Positions 25,628 through 33,543 of a stretch of DNA of 59,164 bases are shown piece after piece (positions within the stretch are counted from its first letter, which is position 1; each line of letters begins with the position of its first letter). Position numbers and translations under genes: made by a program. The stretch spans positions 1 to 59,164 of the forward strand of contig DATABA010000156.1 of NCBI GenBank assembly GCA_036259835.1, read 5' to 3'. The notes under the pieces are model-generated. The model did no database searches. It worked only from the letters and a program-made list of their open reading frames with translations, and was not told where the DNA came from. The stretch comes from JALYGK01 sp036259835 (lineage in GTDB: Bacteria > Actinomycetota > UBA4738).

Positions 25628-26050
25628 GTGAAGCGCGGAAGGGTAATCCTGGTTCTCCTCATCGTCCTCGGCAGCCTCGGATGGGTGGCGGCGCGAGCCG
25701 TGTCGGGGAACCTCGTGTACTACGTCACGCCGACGGAAGTGCTCTCGAAGCGCGACGCGGCCGTCGGCGATCGAATCCGCCTCGGGGGTCTTGTCGATCG
25801 CGGTTCGGTCAGCAAGGTTGGAGACCGTGTTCGATTCGTCGTATCCGACGGGACCACTCGAATGACGGTCATAGCGACCGGCGCGGTCCCGGCGCTGTTC
25901 CGCCCGGGACAAGGCGTGATCGTCGAAGGCGTGTACGGCTCGGACGGTGCCTTTCATGCGGACACGGTCCTGGTCAAGCACGCGGAGGTCTATCGCCCGC
26001 CTCGACCCGGTGAGACACCGGAGTCGGCGAAGATAGAAGGGGCCGGGTAG
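25628..26050 (+). CDS. ccmE: CcmE heme chaperone, His type
   Basis: A 140-residue membrane-anchored heme chaperone. After an N-terminal helix (VILVLLIVLGSLGWVAARAV) comes the OB-like beta barrel. The heme-attachment motif reads VLVKHAEVYRPP, with His118 and Tyr122 in the HxxxY spacing; this is the classical His form rather than the Cys variant of some sulfate reducers and archaea. GTG start 25628, six bases after ccmD. Confidence 0.92.
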   Translation: MKRGRVILVLLIVLGSLGWVAARAVSGNLVYYVTPTEVLSKRDAAVGDRIRLGGLVDRGSVSKVGDRVRFVVSDGTTRMTVIATGAVPALFRPGQGVIVEGVYGSDGAFHADTVLVKHAEVYRPPRPGETPESAKIEGAG

Positions 26051-26053
26051 CGG

Positions 26054-28048
26054 ATGAACCGGCTCGGTCCGTTCGCGCTTGCCCTCGGATTCGCGCTGGC
26101 GGTCTACGGCACGGCCGCGTCGGTGATCGGCGCGCGGAGGAACCGGCCAGTGCTGATCGAAAGCGCCCGAACCGGCGCCTACTCGCTCCTTGCGATGGTC
26201 GCGGCGGCAAACGGGGCGATGCTCGCGGCGATCCTGGCCAACGACTTCTCCCTTGCCTATGTGGCGAACAACTCGAGCAGGGCCACACCGACGTTCTTCA
26301 AGGTCCTGTCGCTCTGGTCTGCGGACGAGGGGTCGCTCCTGCTGTGGAACCTGGTCCTCGCTGGGTTCATCGCCGCGGTGGCCTTTCGGTTCCGAGGACG
26401 CCGGCCCGAGACGTTCCCGTGGGCGATGGCGGTGATGTACGCCGTGTCGGCGTTCTACCTGCTTATCGTCCTTGCCGCGGCGAATCCGTTCGCTTCGCTT
26501 GCGGTGACGCCGGCCGACGGACGCGGTCCGCTACCACTCCTTCAGAACCATCCGCTCATGGCGGTGCACCCGCCCATGCTGTACCTGGGATTCATCGGGT
26601 TCACCGTCCCGTTTGCCTTCGCCATGGCCGCGCTGATCACCGGCCGGCTTTCCGACGAATGGATCCGGACGACCAGACGTTGGACGCTCGTGGCGTGGAT
26701 CTTCCTGACCGTCGGCCTGGTTCTGGGTGCCCTCTGGTCGTACGGCGTCCTCGGTTGGGGAGGCTATTGGGCCTGGGATCCCGTCGAGAACGTGGCCCTC
26801 CTTCCGTGGCTGGTGGCCACGGCCTTTCTCCACTCGGTGATGATCCAGGAGCGCCGCGGCATGCTGAAGGTCTGGAACCTCTCCCTGATCGTCGGGGCGT
26901 TCGCTCTCACAACGTTCGGCACGTTCCTCACCCGCGGAAGCATCCTTTCGTCGGTGCACGCCTTCGCCCAGTCGCTGGTCGGGCCGCTGTATCTCGGGTT
27001 CCTTGTCGTCGTTCTGGCGGGCGGGTTCGGCCTGATCGCCGTTCGATCCTGGCGGCTTCGATCGGTCGGACGGATGGAGTCGCCGCTTTCTCGGGAGGCG
27101 GCGTTTCTCGGGAACAACCTGGTGCTGCTGATGCTCACGTTCGTCGTGCTGCTCGGCACGATCTTTCCGTTGGTCGTCGAAGCCGTCGCCAACCGTCAAT
27201 CTTCGGTGGGCGGTCCCTACTTCAACCAGACCACGGCGCCGCTGCTCCTCTTGCTTCTGTTCCTCATGGGCGTCGGACCGCTCCTTCCGTGGCGGCGTGC
27301 GTCTCATGACCAGCTCCGCCGGCGACTCACCGTTCCGTCCCTGGCCGGCGCCGTGACGACCCTCGCGGTTGCGGTGTCCGGCGTTCGGAACGTCGCCGCC
27401 GTGGCGGCGTTCGGCCTTGCCGCCTTCGTCCTCGCCGCAAACGTGGGCGACATCGTTCGGGGTGTTCGGTCGTTCGCCCGATCTACCGGACTCCCGCCGG
27501 CCCGGGCGGTCGTCGGCGCGGTCGCCCGGAACCGCCGGCTCTACGGCGGCCTGGTCGTCCATATCGGCGTCGTGGCGGCAGCCATCGGGATCACGGCCTC
27601 GTCGGCGTTCGGGACCGAAACGGAGTTCACCTTGGCCCGGGGCGAGCGCGTCACGTTCGCCGGTTATGACCTCGTCTACGAGGGCCAGCGAACGCTCCGC
27701 CAGCCACAGAGAACGGTGGTGGTCGCCGACGTCGCCGTCGCGCGAGGCGGTGAGCCGCTCGGCCGGCTCACGCCTTCATTGAATCTATATCCGGGGGCGT
27801 CCGAGCCAATCGGGACGCCGTCGATCAGATACGGGGCGCTTCGTGATCTCTACGCGGCGGTTACGGCGTTCGATCCCGGCGGCGAAGACGCGACGTTTCG
27901 GTTCTTCCTCAACCCGGGCGTGACGTGGCTGTGGGTTGGGGGTGCGGTGATCACGCTCGGCGGCGTCCTGGCCACGTGGCCGGGCCGGCGAAGAACGTCA
28001 CCCATCGAGCCCCCGCTTCGCGAACGTCAGTTGGCGGGTGCACGATGA
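26054..28048 (+). CDS. ccmF: CcmF heme lyase
   Basis: A 664-residue multi-span protein that transfers heme from CcmE to apocytochromes. The WWD motif GWGGYWAWDPVENVALLPWL lies near residues 233-252, with conserved histidines flanking it (HPPMLYLGFIGFTVPFAF; FLHSVMIQERRG) and near the C-terminal VVHIGVVAAAIGI. The large periplasmic loop before the last helix is present. It starts three bases after ccmE and overlaps ccmG by ATGA. Length is normal for the family. Confidence 0.95.
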   Translation: MNRLGPFALALGFALAVYGTAASVIGARRNRPVLIESARTGAYSLLAMVAAANGAMLAAILANDFSLAYVANNSSRATPTFFKVLSLWSADEGSLLLWNLVLAGFIAAVAFRFRGRRPETFPWAMAVMYAVSAFYLLIVLAAANPFASLAVTPADGRGPLPLLQNHPLMAVHPPMLYLGFIGFTVPFAFAMAALITGRLSDEWIRTTRRWTLVAWIFLTVGLVLGALWSYGVLGWGGYWAWDPVENVALLPWLVATAFLHSVMIQERRGMLKVWNLSLIVGAFALTTFGTFLTRGSILSSVHAFAQSLVGPLYLGFLVVVLAGGFGLIAVRSWRLRSVGRMESPLSREAAFLGNNLVLLMLTFVVLLGTIFPLVVEAVANRQSSVGGPYFNQTTAPLLLLLLFLMGVGPLLPWRRASHDQLRRRLTVPSLAGAVTTLAVAVSGVRNVAAVAAFGLAAFVLAANVGDIVRGVRSFARSTGLPPARAVVGAVARNRRLYGGLVVHIGVVAAAIGITASSAFGTETEFTLARGERVTFAGYDLVYEGQRTLRQPQRTVVVADVAVARGGEPLGRLTPSLNLYPGASEPIGTPSIRYGALRDLYAAVTAFDPGGEDATFRFFLNPGVTWLWVGGAVITLGGVLATWPGRRRTSPIEPPLRERQLAGAR

Positions 28049-28659
28049 GTGTCAGGGTCGAAGGATCGGTCGGCCAGGAACCGCCGGAGCTTGATGAAGC
28101 CGACCGGCCCATCGCTCGTCGCCGGCCGTGGGTCATAGCGGGAGCCGTGGCGATCGCCGTAGCGCTTCTTGGCTCGCTGCTTTCGTTCGGGCTCTCCCGT
28201 GATCCGGCCGTTCTGCGTTCGCCGCTCATCGGCCGCCGTGCGCCGGACTTCGCCCTTCAGACGCTCGACGGTTCGGGGACGGTTCGCCTGTCGGGTCTTC
28301 GAGGCCAAGTGGTCGTCATCAACTTCTGGGCGTCATGGTGCCGGGACTGCCGCGTCGAGCACCCTGCGCTGACCGCGGCGTGGCAGAGGTACCGGGATTC
28401 TGGAGCCGTGGTGCTGGGCGTGGCGTTCCATGATCGAAAGGAGGATTCGACGGCATTCGCTCGCGAGCTCTCCATCGACTATCCGCTCTTGCAGGACCCC
28501 GATTCGCGAACGGCGCTGGCCTACGGCGTCTATGGGATCCCCGAGACGTTCTTCGTGAGCCCCGATGGGCGCGTGGCACACAAGCACATCGGGGCCGTTC
28601 CCTACGAGGTCCTCAGCGGGCAGATCACCCGGCTGCTGAGTGAACGGGGAGACCGATGA
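28045..28659 (+). CDS. ccmG: Membrane-anchored thioredoxin-like protein CcmG/TlpA
   Basis: A 204-residue thiol-disulfide protein. A basic N-terminus and one anchor helix (VIAGAVAIAVALLGSLLSF) are followed by a redoxin domain with FWASWCRDCRVEHP (active site C-R-D-C) and the cis-Pro region YGIPETFFVSPDGRV. It keeps apocytochrome CxxCH cysteines reduced. ATGA overlaps on both sides place it inside the ccm operon. The acidic CRDC centre differs from the more common CxPC. Confidence 0.88.
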   Translation: MSVRVEGSVGQEPPELDEADRPIARRRPWVIAGAVAIAVALLGSLLSFGLSRDPAVLRSPLIGRRAPDFALQTLDGSGTVRLSGLRGQVVVINFWASWCRDCRVEHPALTAAWQRYRDSGAVVLGVAFHDRKEDSTAFARELSIDYPLLQDPDSRTALAYGVYGIPETFFVSPDGRVAHKHIGAVPYEVLSGQITRLLSERGDR

Positions 28660-29213
28660 CGCTCGGGACGAATTCCCGATCGCCGCGCCGTTCTATTCAT
28701 GCCGCAGTCGTGGCGGCTGCGCTCCTCATCTCCGGCGTGGCCCTTGGATTCGTCGCTGCTCGTGGGCCCGAGCCGCCCCGCTCGCTCCCCGAGCAGGTTC
28801 GAGCGGTCGCGTCCACGCTTCGCTGTCCGGTGTGCCAGAACCTCTCCGTCGCGGATTCGCCCTCGCCGCTGGCTCGGGAGATGAGGGCAACGATCGGCCG
28901 CGAGCTCACGGCGGGGCGGACACCGGAGCAAATCAGAGCTCGGTTCGTGGATGCCTACGGCGAATGGATCCTGCTCGCGCCGCCGCGGCGAGGGCTGAAC
29001 CTGGTCGCGTGGATCGCTCCAGCGATCCTCCTTGCAGCAGGGCTGATTGCGGCTGTTGTTGCCGTTCGGCGGTGGACGACGCGGCGTGTCGAGCCCGTCG
29101 AATCGCGAGCTGGCGAGAGCACGTCACGTTCGGGCATGCCGGACGTCGTTTCGCCCGATGACCGACGGATGCTCGAGCATGCGCTTTCCGCTCTTCCGGA
29201 GGAGCCGGCGTGA
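28656..29213 (+). CDS. ccmH: CcmH/CycL apocytochrome thiol reductase
   Basis: A 185-residue protein with a signal anchor (AAVVAAALLISGVALGF), the family motif LRCPVCQNLSVADS (CPVC around residues 57-60), the helical EMRATIGRELTAG segment and YGEWILLAPP, then a C-terminal membrane helix (LVAWIAPAILLAAGLIAAVV). It works with CcmG and CcmF on apocytochrome thiols. ATGA overlap with ccmG, GTGA overlap with the next gene. Confidence 0.92.
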   Translation: MTLGTNSRSPRRSIHAAVVAAALLISGVALGFVAARGPEPPRSLPEQVRAVASTLRCPVCQNLSVADSPSPLAREMRATIGRELTAGRTPEQIRARFVDAYGEWILLAPPRRGLNLVAWIAPAILLAAGLIAAVVAVRRWTTRRVEPVESRAGESTSRSGMPDVVSPDDRRMLEHALSALPEEPA

Positions 29214-30118
29214 CCGGCGTCGTCATCTCCGTCTGCGTGCTGCTCGCCGCCGTGGCCGCGGCGGGCGTGCTCCGACCGTTCGGTCGCCGGGTCGAGCCGC
29301 TCGATCCGTTGCCGGACGCGGCAGAAGAGGAGCGCCGAAGCGCGCTCCGCGCGCTTCGTGACCTGGAGCGGGACCGAGAGTCCGGCTCCATCGAAGAAGA
29401 CGAGTACCAAACGCTCCGGGCCGAAACCGAAGCGCGAGCGGTGGCCACGCTTCGTTCGGTAAACGCACTCAGCGCCGCGAGCGCGCTCAAGCCGAGGGCC
29501 GCCGAGCAGCCACCGTGGAGCGGAAACGGGTCGGGTACGGTGTCCCGTCGCCGGCGGATTGTCCCCACCGTTCTGCTGAGCGGACTCGTCGCCGCGGCCG
29601 TGGTGTCCGTCTTGCTGTCCACCGCGCGACCTCGTCCCCCCGGTCAGCCATTCACGGGTGGAATCCCCGGTTCGACCAGTGACGCCGGCTCCCCGGCATC
29701 GGCGATCAGGTTCTTCGAGCAGCGGGTTCAGCAATACCCGGGCGACCTCGCCGCCCGTCTGGACCTTGCCGAGCGATACCTCCAGGCAGGTCGAATGCGG
29801 CCGGCCATTGATCAGTACCTCGCGGCGCTGCAAATCGATCCCCGCAACACCGAGGCCCGCGCCACGCTCGGGTTCGTCGTGTACCGAGCCGGCCGAACCG
29901 CGGAGGGGCTGAGGATCGTCAACGAGGCGCTGGCGGCGGATCCGTCCTATCCCGAAGCGCTCTTCTACAAGGGAGTGATCCTGCTTCAGGGAATGGAGCG
30001 GCCGGCACCTGCGGCGGAGGCGTTCAGCGCGTATCTGCGGGCGGCGCCGTTTGGAGCGCAACGAGCGGAGGCTCGAAGGTTCCTGACCGAAGCGCAGCGC
30101 GCCGCGGCGTCCGACTGA
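29210..30118 (+). CDS. ccmI: CcmI-like TPR protein
   Basis: A 302-residue protein with two membrane helices (about 1-20 and 117-137) flanking a coiled-coil-prone cytoplasmic loop (ALRALRDLERDRESGSIEEDEY), then a periplasmic TPR domain (residues about 160-290; GDLAARLDLAERYLQAGR, EARATLGFVVYRAGR, YPEALFYKGVILLQG). This matches CcmI, which chaperones apocytochromes to CcmFH. It is the last ccm gene and converges on the GNAT gene 8 bases later. Confidence 0.82.
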   Translation: MTGVVISVCVLLAAVAAAGVLRPFGRRVEPLDPLPDAAEEERRSALRALRDLERDRESGSIEEDEYQTLRAETEARAVATLRSVNALSAASALKPRAAEQPPWSGNGSGTVSRRRRIVPTVLLSGLVAAAVVSVLLSTARPRPPGQPFTGGIPGSTSDAGSPASAIRFFEQRVQQYPGDLAARLDLAERYLQAGRMRPAIDQYLAALQIDPRNTEARATLGFVVYRAGRTAEGLRIVNEALAADPSYPEALFYKGVILLQGMERPAPAAEAFSAYLRAAPFGAQRAEARRFLTEAQRAAASD

Positions 30119-30126
30119 GTCGACTC

Positions 30127-30933
30127 TCAGCTGGGGGCCGAATCGCCCGGCTTCGAACGAGTCGGATGCGTGAAGCTCACCACCGTCGAGACGACTCGGA
30201 AGCCGAGCCGCTCATACAGCCTCTGAGGTGCGCCGTCCTTCTCGGCCAATAGATGCACCAGGCCATCGCCGCTGCTGAGGCTCTCGTCGACGACTCTTCT
30301 GACCAAGGCGCTCGCCACGCCGCGCCGTCGAAATTCCGGCATGGTGACGACGGAGGGCAGGTAACCCACGCCGGCCACTGATTGGAGCGTGGCCAGCCCG
30401 GCCTTCCGCCGGCCGACGAACCCGACGAAGAAGCGCATTCCGCGCGGAACGAAGACGTCGAGGTCCCGGCGGTAGAACTGGTCGACCACTTCGGGGGTGT
30501 AGTCGGTTTGCTCACCGAAGTCGTCTCGACTGGCTCGATACCAGTCCAGGAAATCCTGGTCGAGATCAACGACTTCGCGGACTTCGGGTTCATCGTGGCG
30601 AGGGGCAGGGCCGGGCGCTTCGAACAGCATCACCACGTCGTGCTTCTCTTCGGCGCCTTCGGCTCTGATCTGATCCACGGCAGGTGCGTTCTGGGCCGCC
30701 CAGAACTCGATGTGTTCGTGGGGACTCCCGGCCCATTCGAGCGCCGGCAGCAGCTCCTTCCTCACCTCCGCGAGGGTGAGGTCGCCCACCTCCTCGAGGA
30801 CGCCGGCGCGGTTCGCGTCGTAGATCAGTCGAAACCGCTGGTCCGCGAAGACCGTGCCCCAGTGCGTTCGCCGCGCGTAATCGGTTGCCTCGCGCTCGTA
30901 CCAGAACGGAAGCAGGGGAGTCGGGAGTGACAC
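30127..30933 (-). CDS. GNAT-family N-acetyltransferase
   Basis: A 268-residue protein. The C-terminal half (about 130-255) is a GNAT domain with the acetyl-CoA loop MPEFRRRGVASALVRRVV and a late LYERLGFRVVSTVVSF motif. The N-terminal half (FWYEREATDYARRTHWGT...) has no signature I recognise and may be a degenerate second GNAT repeat. Substrate unknown. The GTG start has no ribosome-binding site but a TAAGCT box six bases upstream. It is divergent from the receiver-like gene. Confidence 0.78.
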   Translation of the reverse strand: MSLPTPLLPFWYEREATDYARRTHWGTVFADQRFRLIYDANRAGVLEEVGDLTLAEVRKELLPALEWAGSPHEHIEFWAAQNAPAVDQIRAEGAEEKHDVVMLFEAPGPAPRHDEPEVREVVDLDQDFLDWYRASRDDFGEQTDYTPEVVDQFYRRDLDVFVPRGMRFFVGFVGRRKAGLATLQSVAGVGYLPSVVTMPEFRRRGVASALVRRVVDESLSSGDGLVHLLAEKDGAPQRLYERLGFRVVSTVVSFTHPTRSKPGDSAPS

Positions 30934-30939
30934 CGGCCG

Positions 30940-30945
30940 AGCTTA
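30940..30945 (-). promoter_or_regulatory. Leaderless-type -10 box for the GNAT gene
   Basis: TAAGCT on the minus strand ends six bases before the GTG at 30933. No Shine-Dalgarno sequence is present between them. Confidence 0.45.
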
Positions 30946-30994
30946 GCGATGGAAGCGGCGCGGTACGCTCCGTCGAGATGGGGAGGCGAAACCG

Positions 30995-31306
30995 ATGTGC
31001 CGAGCCCTGAAGATTCTCTGCGCTGCTCCGACGCCGGAACGGTTGGCCGAGATCAAACGCGCCACCGTCAGCGTGCAATGGGAGCTTGTCGGCGGCGCCA
31101 CGTCGGTGGACGAGGTGGCCGCGCAGGTCGAAGAGTGGAACCCCGACGTCGTCGTTCTGGATCGAGGATTGGGGCCCGACGCGGAAACGAGGGCGCGCGA
31201 GGCGAAAGACACGGTTCGGATCGTCGTCGTGGAAGCCGCAGATGGGGACTCAATACGAGAGGCAATCATCGGTCTGCCTCAACCGGGCGGCCCAGTGCGG
31301 ACCTGA
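30995..31306 (+). CDS. Degenerate response-regulator receiver-like protein
   Basis: A 103-residue single-domain protein with alternating beta/alpha pattern: KILCAAPTPERLAEIKRA, VDEVAAQVEEWNPDVVVLD, TVRIVVVEA, SIREAIIGLPQPG. The Asp at the end of strand 3 (DVVVLD) matches the phosphoacceptor place, but the acidic pair after strand 1 and the strand-5 Lys of true receivers are missing. It is therefore probably not phosphorylated in the usual way. The start is well supported (GGGAGG eight bases upstream of ATG). No kinase gene is nearby. Confidence 0.6.
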   Translation: MCRALKILCAAPTPERLAEIKRATVSVQWELVGGATSVDEVAAQVEEWNPDVVVLDRGLGPDAETRAREAKDTVRIVVVEAADGDSIREAIIGLPQPGGPVRT

Positions 31307-31319
31307 AGAAAATTCGTCG

Positions 31320-31344
31320 AAAAAGTCCCTGATTGTGACTTTTT
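31320..31344. terminator. AT-rich 8-bp hairpin with T-run between the receiver-like and HNH genes
   Basis: AAAAAGTC and GACTTTTT form a perfect 8-bp stem around a 9-base loop, followed by one more T. It is strikingly AT-rich against the GC-rich surroundings. It could end transcription of the upstream gene, or act as an operator for the HNH gene 40 bases downstream. The AT stem makes it weak as an intrinsic terminator. Confidence 0.4.
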
Positions 31345-31370
31345 TCATAGCGCGACGTCCGGAGCGTTCT

Positions 31371-31376
31371 TACGAT
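31371..31376 (+). promoter_or_regulatory. Leaderless-type -10 box for the HNH gene
   Basis: TACGAT ends seven bases before the ATG at 31384. No ribosome-binding site is visible. Confidence 0.45.
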
Positions 31377-31383
31377 CGAACCT

Positions 31384-32535
31384 ATGTTCGATACAGCTAG
31401 CGGCACAACGGTGCCGGTATCCGTCTTCGACGAAGACTCGTCATTCGAGGGCAGCGCATCGCCGCTTCATCGGCTCGATGAAGCGACCAGGGCGATCGCA
31501 TCGGCGTCCGCGGAAGCTTTGGCAGCGGTGGCCGATTTCGACGATGAGAAGCGTTGGCGGCACGACGGGAGCACCTCCATGACCTCATGGCTCGCCGCGC
31601 GGTACGGCTTCTCTTGGGGAACCGCTCGAGAGTGGGTCCGGGTAGCCAGAGCTCTTCGTTCCCTCCCTGCCATCGCTCGTGCCTTTGCTCGAGGTGAGCT
31701 GTCGTGGGATCAGGTTCGCTCGCTCACCAAGTTCGTCACGCCGGAGTGCGATGCAGAGTGGGCAAGGCGGGCTGGTTGCATGAGTCCGGCGGCCCCTGAG
31801 CGCGAGGCTTCGCGCCACCAGAAGCTTACCGAGCGGGAGGTCACGGATCTCCACCGCCTGAGGCGCCTTTCAATGTGGTGGGATGAGGAGCGACCCCTGA
31901 TGTACTTCGAGGGAACGCTGGCCTCCGATCAGGGCGCTGCTTTCAAGGAAGTCCTGGAGCGCCGAGCCCAGAAGATCATGATTTCCGACGACCCGGTCTG
32001 GGGTTCTCAGGAGGCCCGTCTGGCGGACGCCCTCGTCGAGCTGGTGTGCGAAACGAAGGAAGGAGATCCGGCACCAGCCACGATGGTGGTGCACGCGGAC
32101 GCGTCGATCCTCGCAGGACACGACGGGGAGACCGGGCCGTGGCTCGCCGAGACGATCTCGGGTACTCGCCTGGCGTCAGAAACCGTCCGACGCCTCGCGT
32201 GTGACGCGCGAGTTGAGTGGATGCTCGAGCGTGAAGGTCGACCCGTTGGGATTGGACGCCGCGGGCGGACGGTGCCATCGGCAGTGATGCGAGCGCTTCG
32301 GTTCAGGGATTGTGGATGCCGCTTCCCCGGGTGCAATCGGCGTGCGTTCGTACAAGCGCACCACGTCGTTCACTGGGCGAATGGCGGCGGCACCGATCTG
32401 GACAACCTCGTCCTCCTCTGTCACGCGCACCATCGGCTCGTCCACGAAGAGGGATGGAGAATCAGCGGCCACCCCGGAAAAGACCTTCGGTTTCATGATC
32501 CACGCGGACGGCCGGTCCACGCACGATCGCCGTAG
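31384..32535 (+). CDS. DUF222 / HNH endonuclease domain protein (13E12-repeat type)
   Basis: A 383-residue protein with an N-terminal DUF222 region (residues about 25-280; AALAAVADFDDEKRWR, SMTSWLAARYGFSWGTAREW) and a C-terminal HNH nuclease (CRFPGCNRRAFVQAHHVVHW, then LDNLVLLCHAHHRLVHEEGW). These supply the zinc cysteines and catalytic His/Asn. The family is abundant in actinobacteria (REP13E12 in mycobacteria), often in multiple copies, and may be mobile-element-associated; its biological role is unsettled. No inverted or direct repeats flanking the gene were found. Confidence 0.88.
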   Translation: MFDTASGTTVPVSVFDEDSSFEGSASPLHRLDEATRAIASASAEALAAVADFDDEKRWRHDGSTSMTSWLAARYGFSWGTAREWVRVARALRSLPAIARAFARGELSWDQVRSLTKFVTPECDAEWARRAGCMSPAAPEREASRHQKLTEREVTDLHRLRRLSMWWDEERPLMYFEGTLASDQGAAFKEVLERRAQKIMISDDPVWGSQEARLADALVELVCETKEGDPAPATMVVHADASILAGHDGETGPWLAETISGTRLASETVRRLACDARVEWMLEREGRPVGIGRRGRTVPSAVMRALRFRDCGCRFPGCNRRAFVQAHHVVHWANGGGTDLDNLVLLCHAHHRLVHEEGWRISGHPGKDLRFHDPRGRPVHARSP

Positions 32536-32568
32536 CTAGCCGAGAGAAGCGCCCCAATTAGCCCCGAG

Positions 32569-32574
32569 TACCAT
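32569..32574 (+). promoter_or_regulatory. Leaderless-type -10 box for ispH
   Basis: TACCAT ends six bases before the GTG at 32581. The ispH start has no clear Shine-Dalgarno sequence. Confidence 0.45.
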
Positions 32575-32580
32575 GGAAGT

Positions 32581-33531
32581 GTGCCAAAACAAGTTCTCCT
32601 GGCCTCGCCTCGTGGCTACTGCGCTGGAGTCGAGCGCGCCGTTGACACCGTCGAGCGTGCCCTTCGGATCTACGGCCGACCGGTCTACGTCCGCAAGCAG
32701 ATAGTCCACAACAGCCATGTGGTTCGCGATCTGGAGGAAAAGGGCGCGATCTTCGTCGAGGATGAAAGCGAGGTTCCGTCCGGCTCGGTCGTGATTCTGT
32801 CCGCGCACGGCGTCGCGCCCGAGGTGTACGCCAACGCCAGGCGCCGGAGGCTTTCGGTAATCGACGCGACCTGTCCACTGGTCACCAAGGTCCATCTCGA
32901 GGCGAGGCGGTTCGCGCGCGAGGGATACACCATCCTTCTGATCGGGCACGAAGGGCACGAAGAGGTGATCGGAACCAGCGGTGAGGCCCCAGCGAACACG
33001 ATCCTGGTCGGGTCACCCGACGAAGCAAGGACGGTTGAGGTTCCAGATCCAAACAAAGTCGCGTACCTCTCTCAGACGACGCTCTCGGTCGACGAAACGA
33101 ACGAGGTCATCGACGTCCTTCGTGAGCGGTTTCCGGCAGTGCAGGGGCCGCCGCGAGACGACATTTGCTACGCCACGCAGAACCGGCAGGAGGCCGTCAA
33201 GGATCTGGCCAACCGCTCCGACGTGATTCTCGTGATTGGGTCAGATAACTCGTCCAACTCGAAGCGACTGGTCGAGGTGGCTCGGTCCATCGGAACGCCG
33301 GCCCACCTGATCGATGACGAAAGGGATATCGATCCGGCGTGGCTGAAAGACGCCGAAACCATCGGCGTCACGTCCGGAGCATCGGCGCCCGAGTGGCTGG
33401 TCGAACGGGTCCTCGAGTATCTCCAACGACATGGAGCGACGGAGGTCGAGGAGCTCCACACGCTCGAGGAGCACATGCAGTTCTCGCTGCCGGCTCCGGT
33501 TCGCGAACTTCAGGTGATCTCGCCGGCCTGA
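32581..33531 (+). CDS. ispH: 4-hydroxy-3-methylbut-2-enyl diphosphate reductase
   Basis: A 316-residue [4Fe-4S] enzyme of the last MEP-pathway step, reducing HMBPP to IPP and DMAPP. Three cluster cysteines are visible: PRGYCAGVERAV (Cys14), IDATCPLVTKVH and DDICYATQNRQ. The substrate-binding VVILSAHGVAP, GHEGHEEV and SNSKRLVEVA segments are intact, as is the catalytic Glu region of LIGHEGHEEVIGT. GTG start with TACCAT six bases upstream. The gene stands alone and converges on the PhoU/TrkA-C gene. Confidence 0.96.
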   Translation: MPKQVLLASPRGYCAGVERAVDTVERALRIYGRPVYVRKQIVHNSHVVRDLEEKGAIFVEDESEVPSGSVVILSAHGVAPEVYANARRRRLSVIDATCPLVTKVHLEARRFAREGYTILLIGHEGHEEVIGTSGEAPANTILVGSPDEARTVEVPDPNKVAYLSQTTLSVDETNEVIDVLRERFPAVQGPPRDDICYATQNRQEAVKDLANRSDVILVIGSDNSSNSKRLVEVARSIGTPAHLIDDERDIDPAWLKDAETIGVTSGASAPEWLVERVLEYLQRHGATEVEELHTLEEHMQFSLPAPVRELQVISPA

Positions 33532-33543
33532 GGGCCGCGGTAG

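Noticed and set aside
33524..33537. CGGCC-TGAG-GGCCG hairpin at the ispH stop as a terminator
   Set aside because: Five-bp stem with no T-run; too common by chance in GC-rich DNA.
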